DNA from: Denticeps clupeoides
Taxonomy: Eukaryota; Chordata; Actinopteri; Clupeiformes; Denticipitidae
Reading direction: 5' to 3'
DNA length: 64,000 nt
Assembly: GCF_900700375.1 (NCBI RefSeq)
Contig: NW_021629781.1
Coordinates: 1-64,000, forward strand
The position numbers were made by a program, and so were the translations under genes. Position 1 is the stretch's first letter. Every line of letters starts with the position of its first letter. This document shows positions 21,247 to 33,200 of the stretch, one piece after another. Below the pieces are notes generated by a model. It had not been told where the DNA came from. It ran no database searches and saw nothing but the letters and a program-made list of their open reading frames with translations.

Positions 21247-24200
21247 ACTTGGATGGGAGACCTCCTGGGAATACCAGGTGCTGTAAGCTTTAACTGTTGA
21301 AAAACTTTTTAAAATTAAGTTTTTTTGCATCGCTTTGGTTTTTTTTTCTAAAGTAAGTTAAGAGGTATTTTCAATCTGTGATATGTTTTCAAGCCTAGGT
21401 TGTTTAAAGTCCAAGATTTTCAAGCAGAGATTGCTTACGGCCATACCAGCCCAAGAACGCCCGGTGTCGTCTGATCTCGGAAGCTAAGAAGGCTTGGGCC
21501 TGGTTAGTACTTGGATGGGAGACCTCCTGGGAATACCAGGTTCTGTAAGCTTTAACTGTTAGAAAAACTTTTTAAAATGAAGTTTTTTTGCATCGCTTTG
21601 TTAGTTTTTTCTAAAGTAAGTTAAGAGGTATTTTCACTCTGTGATATGTTTTCAAGCCTAGGTTGTTTAAAGTCCAAGATTTTCAAGCAGAGATTGCTTA
21701 CGGCCATACCAGCCCAAGAACGCCCGGTCTCGTCTGATCTCGGAAGCTAAGAAGGCTTGGGCCTGGTTAGTACTTGGATGGGAGACCTCCTGGGAATACC
21801 AGGTACTGTAAGCTTTAACTGTTGAAAAACTTTTTAAAATGAAGTTTTTTTGCATCGCTTTGTTAGTTTTTTCTAAAGTAAGTTAAGAGGTATTTTCACT
21901 CTGTGATATGTTTTCAAGCCTAGGTTGTTTAAAGTCCAAGATTTTCAAGCAGAGATTGCTTACGGCCATACCAGCCCAAGAACGCCCGGTCTCGTCTGAT
22001 CTCGGAAGCTAAGAAGGCTTGGGCCTGATTAGTACTAGGATGGGAGACCTCCTGGGAATACCAGGTGCTGTAAGCTTTAACTGTTGAAAAACTTTTTAAA
22101 ATGAAGTTTTTTTGCATCGCTTTTGTTTTTTTTTCTAAAGTAAGTTAAGAGGTATTTTCACTCTGTGATATGTTTTCAAGCCTAGGTTGTTTAAAGTGCC
22201 AAGATTTTCAAGCAGAGATTGCTTACGGCCATACCAGCCCAAGAACGCCCGGTCTCGTCTGATCTCGGAAGCTAAGAAGGCTTGGGCCTGGTTAGTACTT
22301 GGATGGGAGACCTCCTGGGAATATCCAGGTTCTGTAAGCTTTAACTGTTGAAAAACTTTTTAAAATGAATTTTTTTTGCATCGCTTTGTTAGTTTTTTCT
22401 AAAGTAAGTTAAGAGGTATTTTCACTCTGTGATATGTTTTCAAGCCTAGGTTGTTTAAAGTCCAAGATTTTCAAGCAGAGATTGCTTACGGCCATACCAG
22501 CCCAAGAACGCCCGGTCTCGTCTGATCTCGGAAGCTAAGAAGGCTTGGGCCTGGTTAGTACTTGGATAGGAGACCTCCTGGGAATACCAGGTTCTGTAAG
22601 CTTTAACTGTTGAAAAACTTTTTAAAATGAAGTTTTTTTGCATCGCTTTGTTAGTTTTTTCTAAAGTAAGTTAAGAGGTATTTTCACTCTGTGATATGTT
22701 TTCAAGCCTAGGATTGTTTAAAGTCCAAGATTTTTCAAGCAGAGATTGCTTACGGCCATACCAGCCCAAGAACGCCCGGTCTCGTCTGATCTCGGAAGCT
22801 AAGAAGGCTTGGGCCTGGTTAGTACTTGGATGGGAGACCTCCTGGGAATACCAGGTGCTGTAAGCTTTAACTGTTGAAAAACTTTTTAAATGAAGTTTTT
22901 TTGCATCGCTTTTGTTAGTTTTTTTCTAAAGTAAGTTAAGAGGTATTTTCACTCTGTGATATGTTTTCAAGCCTAGGTTGTTTAAAGTCCAAGATTTTCA
23001 AGCAGAGATTGCTTACGGCCATACCAGCCCAAGAACGCCCGGTCTCGTCTGATCTCGGAAGCTAAGAAGGCTTGGGCCTGGTTAGTACTTGGATGGGAGA
23101 CCTCCTGGGAATACCAGGTGCTGTAAGCTTTAACTGTTGAAAAACTTTTTAAAATGAAGTTTTTTTGCATCGCTTTGTTAGTTTTTTTCTAAAGTAAGTT
23201 AAGAGGTATTTTCACTCTGTGATATGTTTTCAAGCCTAGGTTGTTTAAAGTCCAAGATTTTCAAGCAGAGATTGCTTACGGCCATACCAGCCCAAGAACG
23301 CCCGGTCTCGTCTGATCTCGGAAGCTAAGAAGGCTTGGGCCTGGTTAGTACTTGGATGGGAGACCTCCTGGGAATACCAGGTGCTGTAAGCTTTAACTGT
23401 TGAAAAACTTTTTAAAATGAAGTTTTTTTGCATCGCTTTGTTAGTTTTTTCTAAAGTAAGTTAAGAGGTATTTTCACTCTGTGATATGTTTTCAAGCCTA
23501 GGTTGTTTAAAGTCCAAGATTTTCAAGCAGAGATTGCTTACGGCCATACCAGCCCAAGAACGCCCGGTCTCGTCTGATCTCGGAAGCTAAGAAGGCTTGG
23601 GCCTGGTTAGTACTTGGATGGGAGACCTCCTGGGAATACCAGGTGCTGTAAGCTTTAACTGTTGAAAAACTTTTTAAAATGAAGTTTTTTTTGCATCGCT
23701 TTGTTAGTTTTTTTCTAAAGTAAGTTAAGAGGTATTTTCACTCTGTGATATGTTTTCAAGCCTAGGTTGTTTAAAGTCCAAGATTTTCAAGCAGAGATTG
23801 CTTACGGCCATACCAGCCCAAGAACGCCCGGTCTCGTCTGATCTCGGAAGCTAAGAAGGCTTGGGCCTGGTTAGTACTTGGATGGGAGACCTCCTGGGAA
23901 TACCAGGTGCTGTAAGCTTTAACTGTTGAAAAACTTTTTAAAATGAAGTTTTTTTGCATCGCTTTGTTAGTTTTTTTCTAAAGTAAGTTAAGAGGTATTT
24001 TCACTCTGTGATATGTTTTCAAGCCTAGGTTGTTTAAAGTCCAAGATTTTCAAGCAGAGATTGCTTACGGCCATACCAGCCCAAGAACGCCCGGTCTCGT
24101 CTGATCTCGGAAGCTAAGAAGGCTTGGGCCTGGTTAGTACTTGGATGGGAGACCTCCTGGGAATACCAGGTGCTGTAAGCTTTAACTGTTGAAAAACTTT

Positions 24201-27200
24201 TTAAAATGAAGTTTTTTTGCATCGCTTTGTTAGTTTTTTTCTAAAGTAAGTTAAGAGGTATTTTCACTCTGTGATATGTTTTCAAGCCTAGGTTGTTTAA
24301 AGTCCAAGATTTTCAAGCAGAGATTGCTTACGGCCATACCAGCCCAAGAACGCCCGGTCTCGTCTGATCTCGGAAGCTAAGAAGGCTTGGGCCTGGTTAG
24401 TACTTGGATGGGAGACCTCCTGGGAATACCAGGTGCTGTAAGCTTTAACTGTTGAAAAACTTTTTAAAATGAAGTTTTTTTGCATCGCTTTGTTAGTTTT
24501 TTTCTAAAGTAAGTTAAGAGGTATTTTCACTCTGTGATATGTTTTCAAGCCTAGGTTGTTTAAAGTCCAAGATTTTCAAGCAGAGATTGCTTACGGCCAT
24601 ACCAGCCCAAGAACGCCCGGTCTCGTCTGATCTCGGAAGCTAAGAAGGCTTGGGCCTGGTTAGTACTTGGATGGGAGACCTCCTGGGAATACCAGGTGCT
24701 GTAAGCTTTAACTGTTGAAAAACTTTTTAAAATGAAGTTTTTTTGCATCGCTTTGTTAGTTTTTTTCTAAAGTAAGTTAAGAGGTATTTCACTCTGTGAT
24801 ATGTTTTCAAGCCTAGGTTGTTTAAAGTCCAAGATTTTCAAGCAGAGATTGCTTACGGCCATACCAGCCCAAGAACGCCCGGTCTCGTCTGATCTCGGAA
24901 GCTAAGAAGGCTTGGGCCTGGTTAGTACTTGGATGGGAGACCTCCTGGGAATACCAGGTGCTGTAAGCTTTAACTGTTGAAAAACTTTTTAAAATGAAGT
25001 TTTTTGCATCGCTTTGTTAGTTTTTTTCTAAAGTAAGTTAAGAGGTATTTTCACTCTGTGATATGTTTTCAAGCCTAGGTTGTTTAAAGTCCAAGATTTT
25101 CAAGCAGAGATTGCTTACGGCCATACCAGCCCAAGAACGCCCGGTCTCGTCTGATCTCGGAAGCTAAGAAGGCTTGGGCCTGGTTAGTACTTGGATGGGA
25201 GACCTCCTGGGAATACCAGGTGCTGTAAGCTTTAACTGTTGAAAAACTTTTTAAAATGAAGTTTTTTTGCATCGCTTTGTTAGTTTTTTTCTAAAGTAAG
25301 TTAAGAGGTATTTTCACTCTGTGATATGTTTTCAAGCCTAGGTTGTTTAAAGTCCAAGATTTTCAAGCAGAGATTGCTTACGGCCATACCAGCCCAAGAA
25401 CGCCCGGTCTCGTCTGATCTCGGAAGCTAAGAAGGCTTGGGCCTGGTTAGTACTTGGATGGGAGACCTCCTGGGAATACCAGGTGCTGTAAGCTTTAACT
25501 GTTGAAAAACTTTTTAAAATGAAGTTTTTTTTGCATCGCTTTGTTAGTTTTTTTCTAAAGTAAGTTAAGAGGTATTTTCACTCTGTGATATGTTTTCAAG
25601 CCTAGGTTGTTTAAAGTCCAAGATTTTCAAGCAGAGATTGCTTACGGCCATACCAGCCCAAGAACGCCCGGTCTCGTCTGATCTCGGAAGCTAAGAAGGC
25701 TTGGGCCTGGTTAGTACTTGGATGGGAGACCTCCTGGGAATACCAGGTGCTGTAAGCTTTAACTGTTGAAAAACTTTTTAAAATGAAGTTTTTTTGCATC
25801 GCTTTGTTAGTTTTTTTCTAAAGTAAGTTAAGAGGTATTTTCACTCTGTGATATGTTTTCAAGCCTAGGTTGTTTAAAGTCCAAGATTTTCAAGCAGAGA
25901 TTGCTTACGGCCATACCAGCCCAAGAACGCCCGGTCTCGTCTGATCTCGGAAGCTAAGAAGGCTTGGGCCTGGTTAGTACTTGGATGGGAGACCTCCTGG
26001 GAATACCAGGTGCTGTAAGCTTTAACTGTTGAAAAACTTTTTAAAATGAAGTTTTTTTGCATCGCTTTGTTAGTTTTTTTCTAAAGTAAGTTAAGAGGTA
26101 TTTTCACTCTGTGATATGTTTTCAAGCCTAGGTTGTTTAAAGTCCAAGATTTTCAAGCAGAGATTGCTTACGGCCATACCAGCCCAAGAACGCCCGGTCT
26201 CGTCTGATCTCGGAAGCTAAGAAGGCTTGGGCCTGGTTAGTACTTGGATGGGAGACCTCCTGGGAATACCAGGTGCTGTAAGCTTTAACTGTTGAAAAAC
26301 TTTTTAAAATGAAGTTTTTTTGCATCGCTTTGTTAGTTTTTTTCTAAAGTAAGTTAAGAGGTATTTTCACTCTGTGATATGTTTTCAAGCCTAGGTTGTT
26401 TAAAGTCCAAGATTTTCAAGCAGAGATTGCTTACGGCCATACCAGCCCAAGAACGCCCGGTCTCGTCTGATCTCGGAAGCTAAGAAGGCTTGGGCCTGGT
26501 TAGTACTTGGATGGGAGACCTCCTGGGAATACCAGGTGCTGTAAGCTTTAACTGTTGAAAAACTTTTTAAAATGAAGTTTTTTTGCATCGCTTTGTTAGT
26601 TTTTTTCTAAAGTAAGTTAAGAGGTATTTTCACTCTGTGATATGTTTTCAAGCCTAGGTTGTTTAAAGTCCAAGATTTTCAAGCAGAGATTGCTTACGGC
26701 CATACCAGCCCAAGAACGCCCGGTCTCGTCTGATCTCGGAAGCTAAGAAGGCTTGGGCCTGGTTAGTACTTGGATGGGAGACCTCCTGGGAATACCAGGT
26801 GCTGTAAGCTTTAACTGTTGAAAAACTTTTTAAAATGAAGTTTTTTTGCATCGCTTTGTTAGTTTTTTTCTAAAGTAAGTTAAGAGGTATTTTCACTCTG
26901 TGATATGTTTTCAAGCCTAGGTTGTTTAAAGTCCAAGATTTTCAAGCAGAGATTGCTTACGGCCATACCAGCCCAAGAACGCCCGGTCTCGTCTGATCTC
27001 GGAAGCTAAGAAGGCTTGGGCCTGGTTAGTACTTGGATGGGAGACCTCCTGGGAATACCAGGTGCTGTAAGCTTTAACTGTTGAAAAACTTTTTAAAATG
27101 AAGTTTTTTTGCATCGCTTTGTTAGTTTTTTTCTAAAGTAAGTTAAGAGGTATTTTCACTCTGTGATATGTTTTCAAGCCTAGGTTGTTTAAAGTCCAAG

Positions 27201-27713
27201 ATTTTCAAGCAGAGATTGCTTACGGCCATACCAGCCCAAGAACGCCCGGTCTCGTCTGATCTCGGAAGCTAAGAAGGCTTGGGCCTGGTTAGTACTTGGA
27301 TGGGAGACCTCCTGGGAATACCAGGTGCTGTAAGCTTTAACTGTTGAAAAACTTTTTAAAATGAAGTTTTTTTGCATCGCTTTGTTAGTTTTTTTCTAAA
27401 GTAAGTTAAGAGGTATTTTCACTCTGTGATATGTTTTCAAGCCTAGGTTGTTTAAAGTCCAAGATTTTCAAGCAGAGATTGCTTACGGCCATACCAGCCC
27501 AAGAACGCCCGGTCTCGTCTGATCTCGGAAGCTAAGAAGGCTTGGGCCTGGTTAGTACTTGGATGGGAGACCTCCTGGGAATACCAGGTGCTGTAAGCTT
27601 TAACTGTTGAAAAACTTTTTAAAATGAAGTTTTTTTGCATCGCTTTGTTAGTTTTTTTCTAAAGTAAGTTAAGAGGTATTTTCACTCTGTGATATGTTTT
27701 CAAGCCTAGGTTG

Positions 27714-27719
27714 TTTAAA
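27714..27719 (+). promoter_or_regulatory. TATA-like element of the 5S unit
   Basis: TTTAAA at -30 to -25 relative to the 5S start, present at the same place in nearly every unit of both orientations. Fish 5S genes commonly have a TAAA/TATA-like box near -28 that aids Pol III start-site choice. This entry is the copy for the gene at 27,744; other copies lie 30 bp upstream of each listed gene start. Confidence 0.6.
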
Positions 27720-27743
27720 GTCCAAGATTTTCAAGCAGAGATT

Positions 27744-27864
27744 GCTTACGGCCATACCAGCCCAAGAACGCCCGGTCTCGTCTGATCTCGGAAGCTAAGA
27801 AGGCTTGGGCCTGGTTAGTACTTGGATGGGAGACCTCCTGGGAATACCAGGTGCTGTAAGCTTT
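27744..27864 (+). rRNA. 5S rRNA, representative consensus copy
   Basis: Typical copy of the uniform type. It begins GCTTACGGCC and ends CTGTAAGCTTT, so helix I (GCUUACGGC with GCUGUAAGC) closes. The internal control region is in place: box A at gene positions 50-64 (27,793-27,807), intermediate element at 67-72 (27,810-27,815) and box C at 80-97 (27,823-27,840, TTGGATGGGAGACCTCCTGG). Compared with the usual vertebrate 5S, as recalled, it differs at about positions 17, 20, 21, 23-25 and 32 on the 5' side and 57, 61 and 63 in box A, plus T for G at 93. The loop C to helix III region CTCGTCTGATCTCGG is standard. Either a functional variant class, for example a stage-specific type, or an amplified non-functional one; sequence alone does not decide. 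Confidence 0.93.
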
Positions 27865-27878
27865 AACTGTTGAAAAAC

Positions 27879-27883
27879 TTTTT
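27879..27883 (+). terminator. Probable Pol III terminator of the 5S unit, displaced
   Basis: Pol III usually stops at a T-run directly after the 5S gene. Here the gene ends in only three Ts, and the first run of five Ts lies 15 bp downstream. A second run of seven Ts follows about 10 bp later. The arrangement recurs in essentially every unit. It predicts a primary transcript of about 137-140 nt that needs 3' trimming. Confidence 0.6.
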
Positions 27884-30114
27884 AAAATGAAGTTTTTTTG
27901 CATCGCTTTGTTAGTTTTTTTCTAAAGTAAGTTAAGAGGTATTTTCACTCTGTGATATGTTTTCAAGCCTAGGTTGTTTAAAGTCCAAGATTTTCAAGCA
28001 GAGATTGCTTACGGCCATACCAGCCCAAGAACGCCCGGTCTCGTCTGATCTCGGAAGCTAAGAAGGCTTGGGCCTGGTTAGTACTTGGATGGGAGACCTC
28101 CTGGGAATACCAGGTGCTGTAAGCTTTAACTGTTGAAAAACTTTTTAAAATGAAGTTTTTTTGCATCGCTTTGTTAGTTTTTTTCTAAAGTAAGTTAAGA
28201 GGTATTTTCACTCTGTGATATGTTTTCAAGCCTAGGTTGTTTAAAGTCCAAGATTTTCAAGCAGAGATTGCTTACGGCCATACCAGCCCAAGAACGCCCG
28301 GTCTCGTCTGATCTCGGAAGCTAAGAAGGCTTGGGCCTGGTTAGTACTTGGATGGGAGACCTCCTGGGAATACCAGGTGCTGTAAGCTTTAACTGTTGAA
28401 AAACTTTTTAAAATGAAGTTTTTTTGCATCGCTTTGTTAGTTTTTTTCTAAAGTAAGTTAAGAGGTATTTTCACTCTGTGATATGTTTTCAAGCCTAGGT
28501 TGTTTAAAGTCCAAGATTTTCAAGCAGAGATTGCTTACGGCCATACCAGCCCAAGAACGCCCGGTCTCGTCTGATCTCGGAAGCTAAGAAGGCTTGGGCC
28601 TGGTTAGTACTTGGATGGGAGACCTCCTGGGAATACCAGGTGCTGTAAGCTTTAACTGTTGAAAAACTTTTTAAAATGAAGTTTTTTTGCATCGCTTTGT
28701 TAGTTTTTTTCTAAAGTAAGTTAAGAGGTATTTTCACTCTGTGATATGTTTTCAAGCCTAGGTTGTTTAAAGTCCAAGATTTTCAAGCAGAGATTGCTTA
28801 CGGCCATACCAGCCCAAGAACGCCCGGTCTCGTCTGATCTCGGAAGCTAAGAAGGCTTGGGCCTGGTTAGTACTTGGATGGGAGACCTCCTGGGAATACC
28901 AGGTGCTGTAAGCTTTAACTGTTGAAAAACTTTTTAAAATGAAGTTTTTTTGCATCGCTTTGTTAGTTTTTTCTAAAGTAAGTTAAGAGGTATTTTCACT
29001 CTGTGATATGTTTTCAAGCCTAGGTTGTTTAAAGTCCAAGATTTTCAAGCAGAGATTGCTTACGGCCATACCAGCCCAAGAACGCCCGGTCTCGTCTGAT
29101 CTCGGAAGCTAAGAAGGCTTGGGCCTGGTTAGTACTTGGATGGGAGACCTCCTGGGAATACCAGGTGCTGTAAGCTTTAACTGTTGAAAAACTTTTTAAA
29201 ATGAAGTTTTTTTGCATCGCTTTGTTAGTTTTTTCTAAAGTAAGTTAAGAGGTATTTTCACTCTGTGATATGTTTTCAAGCCTAGGTTGTTTAAAGTCCA
29301 AGATTTTCAAGCAGAGATTGCTTACGGCCATACCAGCCCAAGAACGCCCGGTCTCGTCTGATCTCGGAAGCTAAGAAGGCTTGGGCCTGGTTAGTACTTG
29401 GATGGGAGACCTCCTGGGAATACCAGGTGCTGTAAGCTTTAACTGTTGAAAAACTTTTTAAAATGAAGTTTTTTTGCATCGCTTTGTTAGTTTTTTTCTA
29501 AAGTAAGTTAAGAGGTATTTTCACTCTGTGATATGTTTTCAAGCCTAGGTTGTTTAAAGTCCAAGATTTTCAAGCAGAGATTGCTTACGGCCATACCAGC
29601 CCAAGAACGCCCGGTCTCGTCTGATCTCGGAAGCTAAGAAGGCTTGGGCCTGGTTAGTACTTGGATGGGAGACCTCCTGGGAATACCAGGTGCTGTAAGC
29701 TTTAACTGTTGAAAAACTTTTTAAAATGAAGTTTTTTTGCATCGCTTTGTTAGTTTTTTCTAAAGTAAGTTAAGAGGTATTTTCACTCTGTGATATGTTT
29801 TCAAGCCTAGGTTGTTTAAAGTCCAAGATTTTCAAGCAGAGATTGCTTACGGCCATACCAGCCCAAGAACGCCCGGTCTCGTCTGATCTCGGAAGCTAAG
29901 AAGGCTTGGGCCTGGTTAGTACTTGGATGGGAGACCTCCTGGGAATACCAGGTTCTGTAAGCTTTAACTGTTGAAAAACTTTTTAAAATGAAGTTTTTTT
30001 GCATCGCTTTGTTAGTTTTTTCTAAAGTAAGTTAAGAGGTATTTTCACTCTGTGATATGTTTTCAAGCCTAGGTTGTTTAAAGTCCAAGATTTTCAAGCA
30101 GAGATTGCTTACGG

Positions 30115-30254
30115 CATCCAAGAAACCCGGGCAGCGGAAGCGTTGGGCTGTAGGGGATGCTCTAGTGAAACCTGTTAAATACGGTTGAAAAATTAAAGTA
30201 CCTCTTTAGACTTTTCAAATAAATGCAACTTCATTTAAAAGTTTTTCAACAGTT
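30115..30254. other. Scrambled turn between convergent 5S arrays
   Basis: About 140 bp linking a + strand unit to a - strand unit. The left part reads as a compressed, error-rich 5S gene: CCAAGAA, CCCGG, CGGAAGC and TTGGGCTG appear in order, with bases missing between them. Near 30,190 it passes into an error-rich spacer in the opposite orientation. The neighbouring units are near-perfect, so the density of differences is exceptional. Confidence 0.75.
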
Positions 30255-33200
30255 AAAGCTTACAGAACCTGGTATTCCCAGGAGGTCTCCCATCCAAGGT
30301 ACTAACCAGGCCCAAGCCTTCTTAGCTTCCGAGATCAGACGAGACCGGGCGTTCTTGGGCTGGTATGGCCGTAAGCAATCTCTGCTTGAAAATCTTGGAC
30401 TTTAAACAACCTAGGCTTGAAAACATATCACAGAGTGAAAATACCTCTTAACTTACTTTAGAAAAAAACTAACAAAGCGATGCAAAAAAACTTCATTTTA
30501 AAAAGTTTTTCAACAGTTAAAGCTTACAGCACCTGGTATTCCCAGGAGGTCTCCCATCCAAGTACTAACCAGGCCCAAGCCTTCTTAGCTTCCGAGATCA
30601 GACGAGACCGGGCGTTCTTGGGCTGGTATGGCCGTAAGCAATCTCTGCTTGAAAATCTTGGACTTTAAACAACCTAGGCTTGAAAACATATCACAGAGTG
30701 AAAATACCTCTTAACTTACTTTAGAAAAAAACTAACAAAGCGATGCAAAAAAACTTCATTTTAAAAAGTTTTTCAACAGTTAAAGCTTACAGCACCTGGT
30801 ATTCCCAGGAGGTCTCCCATCCAAGTACTAACCAGGCCCAAGCCTTCTTAGCTTCCGAGATCAGACGAGACCGGGCGTTCTTGGGCTGGTATGGCCGTAA
30901 GCAATCTCTGCTTGAAAATCTTGGACTTTAAACAACCTAGGCTTGAAAACATATCACAGAGTGAAAATACCTCTTAACTTACTTTAGAAAAAACTAACAA
31001 AGCGATGCAAAAAAACTTCATTTTAAAAAGTTTTTCAACAGTTAAAGCTTACAGAACCTGGTATTCCCAGGAGGTCTCCCATCCAAGTACTAACCAGGCC
31101 CAAGCCTTCTTAGCTTCCGAGATCAGACGAGACCGGGCGTTCTTGGGCTGGTATGGCCGTAAGCAATCTCTGCTTGAAAATCTTGGACTTTAAACAACCT
31201 AGGCTTGAAAACATATCACAGAGTGAAAATACCTCTTAACTTACTTTAGAAAAAAACTAACAAAGCGATGCAAAAAAACTTCATTTTAAAAAGTTTTTCA
31301 ACAGTTAAAGCTTACAGCACCTGGTATTCCCAGGAGGTCTCCCATCCAAGTACTAACCAGGCCCAAGCCTTCTTAGCTTCCGAGATCAGACGAGACCGGG
31401 CGTTCTTGGGCTGGTATGGCCGTAAGCAATCTCTGCTTGAAAATCTTGGACTTTAAACAACCTAGGCTTGAAAACATATCACAGAGTGAAAATACCTCTT
31501 AACTTACTTTAGAAAAAAACTAACAAAGCGATGCAAAAAAACTTCATTTTAAAAAGTTTTTCAACAGTTAAAGCTTACAGCACCTGGTATTCCCAGGAGG
31601 TCTCCCATCCAAGTACTAACCAGGCCCAAGCCTTCTTAGCTTCCGAGATCAGACGAGACCGGGCGTTCTTGGGCTGGTATGGCCGTAAGCAATCTCTGCT
31701 TGAAAATCTTGGACTTTAAACAACCTAGGCTTGAAAACATATCACAGAGTGAAAATACCTCTTAACTTACTTTAGAAAAAAACTAACAAAGCGATGCAAA
31801 AAAACTTCATTTTAAAAAGTTTTTCAACAGTTAAAGCTTACAGCACCTGGTATTCCCAGGAGGTCTCCCATCCAAGTACTAACCAGGCCCAAGCCTTCTT
31901 AGCTTCCGAGATCAGACGAGACCGGGCGTTCTTGGGCTGGTATGGCCGTAAGCAATCTCTGCTTGAAAATCTTGGACTTTAAACAACCTAGGCTTGAAAA
32001 CATATCACAGAGTGAAAATACCTCTTAACTTACTTTAGAAAAAAACTAACAAAGCGATGCAAAAAAACTTCATTTTAAAAAGTTTTTCAACAGTTAAAGC
32101 TTACAGCACCTGGTATTCCCAGGAGGTCTCCCATCCAAGTACTAACCAGGCCCAAGCCTTCTTAGCTTCCGAGATCAGACGAGACCGGGCGTTCTTGGGC
32201 TGGTATGGCCGTAAGCAATCTCTGCTTGAAAATCTTGGACTTTAAACAACCTAGGCTTGAAAACATATCACAGAGTGAAAATACCTCTTAACTTACTTTA
32301 GAAAAAAACTAACAAAGCGATGCAAAAAAACTTCATTTTAAAAAGTTTTTCAACAGTTAAAGCTTACAGAACCTGGTATTCCCAGGAGGTCTCCCATCCA
32401 AGTACTAACCAGGCCCAAGCCTTCTTAGCTTCCGAGATCAGACGAGACCGGGCGTTCTTGGGCTGGTATGGCCGTAAGCAATCTCTGCTTGAAAATCTTG
32501 GACTTTAAACAACCTAGGCTTGAAAACATATCACAGAGTGAAAATACCTCTTAACTTACTTTAGAAAAAAACTAACAAAGCGATGCAAAAAAACTTCATT
32601 TTAAAAAGTTTTTCAACAGTTAAAGCTTACAGCACCTGGTATTCCCAGGAGGTCTCCCATCCAAGTACTAACCAGGCCCAAGCCTTCTTAGCTTCCGAGA
32701 TCAGACGAGACCGGGCGTTCTTGGGCTGGTATGGCCGTAAGCAATCTCTGCTTGAAAATCTTGGACTTTAAACAACCTAGGCTTGAAAACATATCACAGA
32801 GTGAAAATACCTCTTAACTTACTTTAGAAAAAAACTAACAAAGCGATGCAAAAAAACTTCATTTTAAAAAGTTTTTCAACAGTTAAAGCTTACAGAACCT
32901 GGTATTCCCAGGAGGTCTCCCATCCAAGTACTAACCAGGCCCAAGCCTTCTTAGCTTCCGAGATCAGACGAGACCGGGCGTTCTTGGGCTGGTATGGCCG
33001 TAAGCAATCTCTGCTTGAAAATCTTGGACTTTAAACAACCTAGGCTTGAAAACATATCACAGAGTGAAAATACCTCTTAACTTACTTTAGAAAAAAACTA
33101 ACAAAGCGATGCAAAAAAACTTCATTTTAAAAAGTTTTTCAACAGTTAAAGCTTACAGAACCTGGTATTCCCAGGAGGTCTCCCATCCAAGTACTAACCA

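Larger units (their letters stand above)
21247..30114 (+). rRNA. Tandem array of 5S rRNA genes (array 2)
   Basis: Begins with the 3' remainder (21,247-21,291) of the gene cut by provirus A, then 33 complete genes. Starts: 21433, 21696, 21958, 22221, 22484, 22748, 23011, 23274, 23536, 23800, 24063, 24326, 24589, 24851, 25113, 25376, 25640, 25903, 26166, 26429, 26692, 26955, 27218, 27481, 27744, 28007, 28270, 28533, 28796, 29058, 29320, 29583, 29845. A 34th gene starts at 30,107 and runs into scrambled sequence. The first 1.6 kb still carries scattered variants. From about 22.98 kb the units are close to identical and differ mostly in T-run length, which points to recent amplification or gene conversion. 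Confidence 0.97.

Noticed and set aside
7308-21291. Retroelements specifically targeting 5S genes for integration
   Set aside because: Only three independent insertions can be counted (SINE, A, B), and genes make up nearly half of the local sequence, so landing in or at genes is not surprising.
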